A stretch of DNA of 64,000 nt, taken from Isoetes taiwanensis. Lineage: Eukaryota; Streptophyta; Lycopodiopsida; Isoetales; Isoetaceae. Below, in pieces: positions 34,051-42,890 of the stretch. Each line of letters begins with the position of its first letter. Positions within the stretch are counted from its first letter, which is position 1. The notes under the pieces were generated by a model. That model was not told where the DNA came from. It worked only from the letters and a program-made list of their open reading frames with translations, and did no database searches. A program made the position numbers and the translations under genes. The stretch lies in contig JAJEKV010000297.1 of assembly GCA_021234155.1 (NCBI GenBank), positions 248,001-312,000 of the forward strand, read 5' to 3'.

Positions 34051-36107
34051 CCATTTGGTGTATGGTGTGTGGTGAATGGTAATGTGTGTGTGGTGTGGTG
34101 TGGTGTGTGGTAATGGCCAACACTAAGGTGCTGCGTTGCAGTGAATATGATGAGTGTGGGGCATGGTATGGTGCATGGTTTGGTGTGGTATACACATCTA
34201 ACAGTTTAGTGTTCATTTCATGCGAGATGCTATTGTTCAAGAGGTTTACGGACCAACATCCGAGAAATTAAGATTCGATCTTGAGCTTTTGAGAAGCTAA
34301 AACCCTGGTTTGTTGTGAAATTGAAGGACTTCAATAGTTTGTTGCATTGATGCGTGAGGATGCAAATGCTAGTGGATGGACTCAATGGGATGAGAACCAA
34401 ACATCAGAAGAATTGCACTTGCACTTGCGATGTTTGTAGATCACATGAACTTGGTCAATGCGGGGCACACCAGCATAAAATTGCAAGTCTAATGGAAGTT
34501 TGTGGAGATCTATATTGTGTCCAAAGAGTGAATTAGATGAGTTTCACAAGAAGGCGTGCATCCTTGGAAATTGTGAGTGATGTGTGGAATCAAGAAGTTT
34601 CATACCTGTCCCATGGAAGGAAGTGGGTAGGGAAAGTGAAATGGGAGTACATTGACTATGAAAAGACAACGTCTCGAGTTACGGTGGGAGACTAACTCAT
34701 CGGAGATACAATGAGGCGGAACCCAAGGAGCTTACGGATAAACCGAAGAGCGTCTAAAATCTTTCCATTGCATAATTTCGGTACCAATGGCGAGGCAAAA
34801 GCAGTTTAAGGAGCTTCGGAGAATCTCCCAGCAGATGCATGTCTCGGTAGTGGATTTTGAGAGAACTATACATTCAAGGAACAAGAGGAGGTGCAATCGA
34901 TCTTGTTGGGTCAATAACAGATTACCATTTTGGTTCAAATAACATATCGGTATGACTCGAAAGGGTGAGATGAGATTATCAAGGAAACACATTACTATGT
35001 ATCGGATGATAGGGAACACGATACTTTGTTGGGTGCAATACCGCTTCATGAAGCACCACAAATATCTGGGGCGAAAGGAAGGGTTCAAAGAGACATTATG
35101 TGTTTTCGGATGGTGCAAACATCTCAATTCAAGGCTTCTAGACCATTTTACTTTGTGGCTAGGTACACAAAGCGACAATCGGCGTCTATATGATGTGGAA
35201 TTTTTTTGGTTCTAACCACGGGAAAGGTGAACACGATGGCAAAGCTTGAGTTGAAGAGATGGTTAAGACAAGCGCAATTAAAATAATTAAAATTGGGTAA
35301 TGCTCATGAAGTGGTAGAAGTTCTCAGAAGAGATGTTTACTTGTGGAACATCAGGAGTGGATGAACACATCCGAAACCAAAGAAGAGGAAGAATATAAAA
35401 AGGTTCTTTTGGGAAGTCAAGGTGGAGGATATAGATAGAAAGAAAGCATGGGGTGCGAAAGGATTTTGGACACTAAGGCAGATCCATTGTGTACATGCAT
35501 TCAATCTTGAATCTCCATTGCGGTTGCATCTGAGGGAACTTTCATGCTACTGACTCGCTTGGATGGCATGTGGGACGGTTATTGTGAACAAGCACCACGT
35601 TGATGATTGGAAACTTCAAGTTATTGTACCATCCTCCAATGTGCATGCCGACATTGAGGGACCGTAAATCAGCCAGTCCTTGTTCTCCTCCAATCCACGA
35701 TGTTAGCGGAGGCACTTAGAGTTGGTGATAATTTTCTTTGTCGTTGCTCGAAAGGGAATGATGAGGGTTCTGAATTTTGGATTCGATGTGCACAAAACCA
35801 AAATGGATAGTGGAGAAAGACTTCCAACTCAATGGAATATGGTACCTCATAGGTGGCAGTGTCATAGAAGGTATGTATTACAAGAAGGGCCAAGATCAGC
35901 CGTCGGCTATGATCTTTGCGGTAAAGGCGCCTTAGGCACGGTATTCACAACACGGATCTGTGCAATGTCGGACTTCACATGCCACCAACTAAGCGTCAAA
36001 AGCGAGGATTGTATATAATTTTGGATCCTTTAGATGAGGAGAAAATTTTTACGAGAATTTGCGAAGTTCTTTCGATGATGATGAAATGTAAAACCATTAC
36101 GTAGTTT

Positions 36108-37258
36108 TCAGAACTCATGTGAAGTTTTGTGCTTCAATTTGTGAAAATGAGTTTGTCTTGATTTCTTTTGAAGATTTGAATTCTTCACGAGCACTTGATT
36201 CCTTTGTTTGTGAGATGAATTGAATATGAATTTGAATTGAAATGAATCGAGGTTACAATAACAATTATGTACATAAGAAAAGATATCTGATGATTTAAGT
36301 ACGAGGTGACTCATGCACCTACATACTTCCCAATACATATGTTCCTCTCGGTTCCGGCTTTTTGTTGCTTCTAATCTTAAAACTTCAAGCATGAACACTC
36401 TAACATCAACTAGATCACGGTCCGAAATGTCCACAACCTGCGATTAACCACACTTTGTCAATAATAGAGTTTGGTTTGTCTGCTGCATTTAAGTTGACTT
36501 ACTAGATCGGGGCAACAATATATTCCTCCTTTCAAGTACCCCCTCACAAATTTGTGCATAAAGCGAACATCTGGCGAGGAATACATGAATGACCATCGGT
36601 TTGAAGAGGCGTTGGAAATTTTCACAACATCGAGGTTGTAAAGCTGAAATTATTGTGTCCAAGCAATTCCAGGAACCTGCACTCAAAGTTTGTTGTCATT
36701 GTGCCACAACAGCAAAATGCAATGAGCAAGCACTAACCTCTCGAATATATGCATACGCCATGCAAGCCCGAGCTATCAAAGTGATATATCCCCGGTTTAT
36801 ATCTCATGCGAGACGCGTGATAACTTACAATCGAAAAACAGTCGATTGATGTCCATCACAAGCGGTAAAAAAACATGTCTTGGCACTTATCCAGATTCAC
36901 ATGTTTCCTTATTGTTTTGTAACTATTTGTGTCCTTGGACAATGTCGAGTGAAAAAGAGGGTCAAAGAAATGAAAGGGATGATTCCATGTATCTGCAAAC
37001 ATATGCATATCATCTGGCACGATCCTGATAATCACAAATCAGATGAAAGTATCACCTTGAGAAGAGGAGGATCAATTGATCATTGAACCACTGCGTATCG
37101 GCTTCCAAAATTTTGATGTCGGTGGAGCTAATCCACGGCGGTTTCAGTTCCCTCGGCACCACTTCCAAATGTGTATTTGGCTTTAGATAGTCAGGGACTG
37201 CCGAAGCTCTATCATCTCTAGTTCTAAACACACACGAGAACATTTGCTCACAATCCAT
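36108..37258 (-). pseudogene. Minus-strand multi-exon gene remnant in the transposon, unidentified
   Basis: Several protein-like blocks with plausible splice sites. At 37258-37055 is an open frame (VFRTRDDRASAVPDYLKPN...). At about 37010-36880 a block follows a TTATCAG acceptor: FADTWNHPFHFFDPLFHS. At about 36580-36505, PDVRFMHKFVRGYLKGG ends at a GTAAGT donor (36499-36504). After a TCGCAG acceptor, 36434-36300 reads VDISDRDLVDVRVFMLEVLR. The GT-AG intron between the last two (about 36440-36504) is convincing. I recognise no family. It lies directly downstream of the FCP1-type phosphatase on the same strand and may be its 3' continuation or a second cargo gene. Confidence 0.4.
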
Positions 37259-37349
37259 TCAAATATTTTAAATTGAAAAAGTACAACACATATCATAGAA
37301 TTTTTTTTACTTATATTGACTTTCAAAGAGTTTTACAAGATTCATTTAT

Positions 37350-38087
37350 GAAAATACTTGTCGAAGCATTTTCATGCGTTCTTGCGACTCTTCAAAATCC
37401 CACATGTTCCACATTTGATGTTCCTTCACATAGGCGGCACACTTTCTGCACCCGAAGTCCCTCAACCATGGTTTGAGTTGCTCAAAGGAAATTGGAATCC
37501 AACCTGTCGGGGAGCAAAACTATTTGGACATATCATTGTATTAATTTGGTTGGCGAGAACCCTTATATCTCTTTGTCATCTATCAACAATGTTTTTATCA
37601 CCTGGTATCTCCAAAATTTCTGGTACACTTTGAATGAGATCCTTAAGGAAAATTGGCTTATTAACCACTTTTAATTTTGTGTTGGTGCGGTCATCATCGA
37701 TTCCAAATAAAAGAAATCGCCCTTATATTCCTGCAAACAACTTTCTCATCAACAAGTCAACATTACTCTTAGCCATCTTTGGACCACAATGCAATCTCAA
37801 ATTTTGAAAAACACCATTCTAAGAACTCACGTAATCCGGGCACGGAAGCGCTAACTTTTGATTGTTCAATTTACGGGCCGGTCACTTACGGCTCGGCGAT
37901 CGGGGATCCTCTCTTTCAAGTCATAAAACTTGCCTAAAACCCCATTAAAATCCAGAACAAGGAGAATTTGAGTTAACCTCTTGGTTTTCTTGGTTGAGGT
38001 TGTATTGGACTCGTTGAGCAGACGCATCTTGTCCGGGATCGGGGTTTCTTTGTCAACTTCATCACACGTGCATCGCATTTGGCTCAT
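37350..38087 (-). pseudogene. FCP1-type HAD phosphatase, transposon cargo (decayed)
   Basis: Minus strand from an ATG at 38085-38087. After a short basic N-terminus, QILLVLDFNGVLGKF is HAD motif I of the FCP1/SCP (NLI-interacting factor) phosphatases, with DxNxV in place of the usual DxDxT as in many plant members. Shifted frames then give PGLREFLEWCFSKFEIALWS (motif II region, about 37825-37770), SNVDLLMRKLF, GIDDDRTNTKLKVVNKPIFL (about 37710-37650) and LKPWLRDFGCRKCAAYVKEH near 37440. Such proteins dephosphorylate Ser/Thr residues, classically on the RNA polymerase II C-terminal domain. At least three frameshifts and two stops. Being within the transposon's terminal repeats, it is probably captured or resident cargo. 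Confidence 0.75.
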
Positions 38088-38639
38088 ATTGACACCAAAA
38101 CTTTTTACGGTGAAGGACCCCGTCTGAGAATGAATCTCAAGGGAATTAATTCCCCCCTAAATCGGATGCACTAGGAATCTCTTCGTGATGGCTTCTAGTT
38201 GCATTAGCATTTATCTACGCAACATAATTGAAATGAGGAAGACCACGAGAAAAATACAAAAAATAAATCATGTATGTGGCATCGGTACTTATTTGATACG
38301 ACTACATTGATTGACTATCCAAATTTCGTTTTGGAGTCTCCACATCGTCGTATTTGGGATTGACTTAGGAGTATCAAATGGGGTGAATTCTAGGTACAAC
38401 AGGAGGTATCTTGATCTCATAGCGATCGAGGCGTGGATAATTGTTGGATATCCTTGGTCTCAAATTTACGCATTCTGCAAACACTAAGTCAGTAGAACTG
38501 TGACAACATCGGTAAACATTAGTTAAGGCACTTTTTTGCAGCGAATCTATATTGTTTGCGGCCGAACAATATCAAGCACGGTGAGTTGACAACCATTCAA
38601 GAGGGTCACCCACGGGCTTTTTACTATCTTTTCGATGTT

Positions 38640-38716
38640 CTGTTTATATATATCTAAAGTGCCCCTAAAATGAGCGGCGATCTCATCACGAGGGGCACTT
38701 TAGATACAATAAACAG
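38640..38716. repeat. 26-bp-arm hairpin inside the transposon
   Basis: Left arm 38640-38666 (CTGTTTATATATATCTAAAG... ) is complementary to 38691-38716 with only three or so mismatches. The inner 14 bp, TCTAAAGTGCCCCT, are perfect. A 24-nt loop contains TGAGCGGCGATCTCA, itself weakly palindromic. Candidate small-RNA precursor, subterminal structure or tiny MITE. Confidence 0.75.
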
Positions 38717-39600
38717 GACAAACAAAAAGACTAAAGCCGGCCGGGATGGAAGAGACTAAGCCGGGGATGAAAGAGACACGAGTACAAGCATCGAGACTTC
38801 CCAAACCTTGCTTTCAGCCCTCTTTGGACTTACTTGTGTCTATTTGTGGTACCACTCGAACACCAAAAGCCAAAAGCCATGTCTCGATCATAATGTGGGC
38901 ACAAGCGGGGCTGCCGGCCGAGGTTCTAGAGTAATACGCAAAACAAATTCAAAATCAATAGAGTCTTTAGGCGAGGGTTAGAAATGATAATATTTACCTC
39001 AAATGGTGTGATAGACATGGAATGTGATCTTGGTGGATCGCATTACGCTATCTGGCCGGCAACATTTTACCCTCCATTTCAGATAACGTCCACAAAATGG
39101 ACAACCTTCATCACCCTCTTCTTACGCCTCGAGGAAGCATTGGAAGTGCATGATCTAAAGGAGTGTCATGAGCGAGAAAAAATCACAAATCTTTGCATTC
39201 GAGGTAGCAGCTCAGCGATAAGTCTTCACATGCCTTTAGCTCAATTTCGGTTTACGCTAATTCCTTATTTAATTGTTTCAGCCCGAGGCAACAACGTACC
39301 ATTTAGCTCTTCATCCTTTAGTTAAACACAACCTGAACACCCTCTGCTTTGCTTTTCGGTTCTTTGTCATGATTGATTTCCATCATTGCAAATCAGCTCT
39401 AATTCGATGCTTTATGCCCCATCAACTCAATCTTTCTTTTGATATCATTTTTCCTATCCTCGTTTGCTTGCAATCGTTGCTTGCATCTGGCGATGTTTGC
39501 GATCAACCATTCCTTCACAAGAAATACGCCATAGTACGCAAAACAAAACACTACATTATATGTCGACCTCCTAACATAGTAAGCCCGCGTCTTGATGGAA
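38717..39600. other. Transposon interior; one possible Cys-rich coding scrap
   Basis: Short duplicated word AGCCGG-CGGGATGGAAGAGAC / AAGCCGGGGATGAAAGAGAC at 38728-38770. On the minus strand near 39130-39000, EEGDEGCPFCGRYLKWRVKC looks like part of a zinc-binding domain, but the frame is short and stops precede it. Nothing else recognised. Confidence 0.3.
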
Positions 39601-39703
39601 AACCACAATCACACACCACACAACACAAGGTAGTCTCTACACACTACCACATACCACACACCACACAATATCGGTTGCCGCGATTACACACCACACAACA
39701 TTG

Positions 39704-40195
39704 GTGGTGGTGGTGGTGGTGGTGGTGGTGGTGGTGGTGTGTGTGGTGGTGGTGGTGGTGGTGGTGTGTGTGTGTGTGGTGGTGGTGGTGGTGGGGTGTG
39801 TGGTGGTGGTGAGGTGTGGTGGTGGGGTTTGGTGGTGGTGGTGGTGGGGTGTGTGGTGGTGGTCGAGTGTGGTGGTGGAGTGTGGTGTGGGACATGGTGG
39901 AGTGTGGTGATGGGGGTGTGGTGGTGGGGTGGTGGGTGTGGGGTGTGGTGGTGGGGTGTGGTGTGGTTGTGGTGGAGTGTGGTGGTGGTGGATTGTGGTG
40001 TGGGACATGGTGGAGTCGATGGTGTGGTGTGGTGTGGTGTTGTGGTGGTGGGTGTGGTGGTGGTGGTGGAGGAGTGTGGTGCTTTGGTGTGTGTGGTGGT
40101 GGTGGTGGTGGAGTGTGGTGGTGGTGTGTGGTGTGGGGTGTGGCGGTGGGAGATGGTGGGGAGATGGTGAGGTGTGGTGTGGGACATGGTGGATG
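39704..40195. repeat. GGTGGT-type minisatellite with ACCACAC left flank
   Basis: About 490 bp of G/T-rich repeat (GGTGGTGGTG, GTGTGG), preceded at 39600-39695 by C/A-rich sequence (ACCACACAACAC). This is the mirror image of the tract at 33575-34050, whose core is C/A-rich with G/T flanks. Open frames are repeat-encoded. Dense GG runs could form G-quadruplexes. Confidence 0.9.
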
Positions 40196-40419
40196 CCAAC
40201 AACTCACCACCACCACACATACCTCATCTATCATTCTGGTATCCATTGCACGAAATGCCCCACAGATGGCATCATAGAGACACAACATGACAATACAACC
40301 AACATGATGCAAAATGGTAGTAGACATACCTGATTCTTGAAGTGGATTTGATGTTACCTTTTCTGTGTTGATAGAAACAATCTAGATCAAGCTTGAGATT
40401 TTTTTCTGTTGTAACACAA

Positions 40420-41001
40420 CTAATAATTGAACATACCTGCAATGGCATGTTTTGGTCTCAGAACATTGCTCTGCTTTTCTGTTTTGATTGTGAGTTCAGA
40501 TTGAATGTGTAGTCTAGAGGAACCTGATTTGGTTTTTTCCCTATCATCTTCATCATCTCTGTCACTTTTACTATTTTCCTCCTCGTCAGGTTGGATTTGC
40601 CTATGCTTTCTCTTGGGTCTAGAAGAATTGGCCTCTGCTTTCTCATCGGGAGTTTTATAATAATCCGAGAAGCTCTTCCAATTAACGACCTCCCCTTTAT
40701 ATGCGGATAATAAGCCCTTTGCCGGGTTCAGGAGCCATTCCATCCCATGTATGTGGCTTCCCTGTAATTCTTTTGTAAATTTGCATGAACTCTTTGTATT
40801 GTTCATTGCTCGATTCTTCAACTTTGTACAAGAAAAACATATGCCTTAATTTTTCGGTTTGAACAAAACATTTGGGGAAAATACATGTAGCGATTTATTT
40901 GGAACTCTGTCACCCCAAAGCTTCTTTAGATCTTCGTGGGGCACAATCTCTTGTTTGAGGAGAGGTTTCATCGTGTAACGGTGGCGTTCAATTGACTCCA
41001 T
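40420..41001 (-). pseudogene. Basic/acidic protein gene near the right end of the transposon
   Basis: Start ATG at 40999-41001, about 230 bp inside the right terminal repeat. Reads MESIERHRYTMKPLLKQEIV and HEDLKKLWGDRVPNKSLHVF. After a one-base shift comes KLRHMFFLYKVEESSNEQYK and YKRITGKPHTWDGM, then after a second shift near 40715 GEVVNWKSFSDYYKTPDEKA. The C-terminus is highly charged and nuclear-protein-like (RPKRKHRQIQPDEEE, DRDDEDDREK). No family recognised. Reading inward from the terminus, it is probably an accessory gene of the transposon. Confidence 0.5.
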
Positions 41002-41227
41002 TAGGGTTCAATCGGCAAGAAGCGGCAAAAAGCAGAGAAGAGGTGATTATTTCTTAATTCAAAAAGGTGGACAATGGCGTGGCATAACATTCAAAATAAC
41101 CGACGCTCATTAATTCGCACTCCCTTAATCTAAAGCCGGTATGCACCACCCGATTCTACCACAAAGGTGGTGCCAAAATGTGGCGTCAAAATGCACGTTT
41201 TTGATACACCACAACGTGCTTTTACCC

Positions 41228-42009
41228 AGAAACCTATAAGTTCAAGGATTTATGGAATTGTCCAAGAATGCTTTGGTAGACTTGCAGCAAGAAAATTTCA
41301 GTTTGAGGGAGAGTTTTTTCAAACAGAACTTTTCTTCCATTTTGAGGTTGAGAGAGAGTAGATTCTGTATGTTGGTGTGTTCTTGCTTGATAAGAGAAGA
41401 CGGCAAGGCAAAATGCTATGACATGTTAGTGCTATGAGATGTTAGAGTATCGAGGACTTCAAGTTCTTGGTCGGAACTGGACGGCCATCAGCAAATCCGG
41501 AACCGATTGCTCCCCAAACTACACCCTTGGCTATGACTGTAACCTCTGCAACCTCCTTCTTTACAGCGCCGGACTCCTTAATCGATTCCCTGGAACCTGA
41601 AAACTTCTTTCCAAGACCAAGACAGAGCTCCGTCTCCCTAAAGTTGAGATCCAGACATTCTTCTGTTCCATATCCAAGCTATCAACTGGGGCGAGAGATG
41701 AAGTAGCTTCTGATAAGCCAATATAATCGTGAGCCTTCAGTGTGCTGCCGCTTTGCTACTATGTTCGGGCTCAATACAAGATATTTCATCTGAAACATTA
41801 TCCATCATATCTCTCGCCTGACGAACCAATTGGCTCAAGCTATAGGCTGCCAGTGTAATCAGAATTATCAGAGTTAAGCTACTCTTCCAAGTGCACTCTT
41901 AAATTCAAAACACAGATTGATGCAATTGGAACATGTAAAGACAGAGTGGAAACTTGTTTGGACATGAGGAGTCTAAATGTAAAGCTTAATATCTTAGATT
42001 CTATTGCAT
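41228..42009. other. No gene seen
   Basis: Sequence right of the transposon. Two overlapping short frames (41167-41437) and a Ser/Thr-rich one (41467-41706) show no domain. May be host gene debris interrupted by the transposon. Confidence 0.35.
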
Positions 42010-42890
42010 AACATTTGTGTGTTGCAGATATTACCTGCCTCTTGAAAAGATGCAGGAAAGAGAGAAGCTTAGATTATGGAAAGCGTTTGCACATGCATAT
42101 TCTTAATAACGGGCTTGAGATTCATAGATATCTTAGAACCCACATTGGTCCACATGTATGACAAAGGTGGATCTTCTGTAGAGGCACCAGACACTGCCCA
42201 TTAGAAACGTTGTGTTATGCAAAAAATGGATATGGTCATGAAGCACTGAAATGTTTTGAACAAATGAAACAGGAGGGCATTGCTCCAAGTGCCATCATAT
42301 TTGTTTGCACCTCAAAAGCTTGTGGAATCATGGCGAATATTAATAGGGGTCGTGATTTACATAAGCAAATAGGGCGAAGAGGACTCCAAACGGATCCTTT
42401 TGTTGGAAACACTTTAGTTGACACTCCCAAAAGCATAGGAAGTTTTTGACAATATGCGTGTCAGGTCAGGGATGTGGTCTTATGGAATGTGCTAATATCA
42501 GGTTATGCCGAAAATGGGTTGGGACTAGAAGCTCTGAAACGCTATAGAGATATTATTAAATGGGATAGCCCCAAATGCTATAACATTTTCTAGCTCACTC
42601 AAGGCATGTAGCAATGATTTTTCCCTTGAAATGGGTCGAGAAATACATTTAAAAATTGCACAGGAGGGATTGGAGGCTGACATCTCTAACATCTCTACAG
42701 CAATATGTGAATTGTGGCTCTCTTGCAGAGGCACAAGAAGTTTTCAACAAGTGCAGTATTCCACATTTGGTGTCATGGAATACACTAATTACGGGATATA
42801 TCGACTGTTGGGCTTTGTTGGAAAGCATTAAAATGTTATGAACAGATGGAACTTAGGGGGATAACTGGAGATGCCATTACTGTTCCTGCC
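42010..42890 (+). pseudogene. PPR protein pseudogene, about six repeats
   Basis: Plus-strand PPR array of the PLS type. ITCLLKRCRKERSLDYGKRL starts the readable part. After stops, CYAKNGYGHEALKCFEQMKQ and EGIAPSAIIFVCTSKACGIM (42207-42330) follow, then NRGRDLHKQIGRRGLQTDPF. After a frame change there are GYAENGLGLEALKRYR-like, ITFSSSLKACSNDFSLEMGR (shifted) and EADISNISTAICELWLSCRG, SWNTLITGYIDCWALL and YEQMELRGITGDAITVPASV. Such proteins bind organellar RNA for editing or splicing. At least six frameshifts or stops; no DYW domain. The repeat style resembles PPR families greatly expanded in seedless vascular plants. Confidence 0.8.

Larger units (their letters stand above)
31640..36080 (+). 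pseudogene. Transposase-like gene of the 9.85-kb element, copy 2 (decayed)
   Basis: N-terminal part (31640-31921): acidic start, then a strongly basic stretch (KKKRRKIGACKIGVRIR) and FHKRTKKNGGYTKKEILLDF. At 32265-32390 come HIEKIQKFWIENT, then, in a shifted frame, RVSPNTKDVRTRRLERN. A long interruption (32400-34210) holds a minisatellite and an opposite-strand gene. Coding resumes at about 34230 with FKRFTDQHP, LKPWFVVKLKDFNSL and a Cys-rich CTCTCDVCRS domain. Next come ENYTFKEQEEVQS and THYYVSDDREHDTL (34870-35035), FSDGA (about 35105), MMWNFFGSNHGKGEHDG (about 35190-35240), KRFFWEVKVEDIDRKKAWG (about 35400) and LRLHLRELSC with WKL (35520-35620). The conserved acidic residues plus the HGKGE-DG motif suggest a DDE-type catalytic core; this is inference. 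More than ten frameshifts or stops. Closely related in layout to the copy at 26.3-27.7 kb. Confidence 0.65.
31376..41227. mobile_element. 9.85-kb DNA transposon with 4-bp AGAA target duplication
   Basis: Left end GGGTAAAAGCACGCTGTGGT and right end (inverted) GGGTAAAAGCACGTTGTGGT match at 21 of the first 22 positions. They are bordered by identical AGAA tetramers (31372-31375 and 41228-41231). Next to each end lie a CCACAAAAGTGGT-type hairpin and the word CCAAAATGTGGCG. Between the ends are a plus-strand transposase-like gene (31640-36080), minus-strand cargo genes (including an FCP1-type phosphatase) and two minisatellites. Only a few DNA transposon groups, such as Sola, make 4-bp duplications, but I cannot place this one from sequence alone. 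A 937-bp element with related ends and AGTT duplication is at 59077-60013. All genes inside are broken. Confidence 0.8.

Noticed and set aside
33545..34240. His/Pro/Thr-rich and Gly/Val/Trp-rich open frames of up to 176 codons
   Set aside because: Encoded by the CCACC minisatellite in every frame; not genes. The same applies at 39637-40333.
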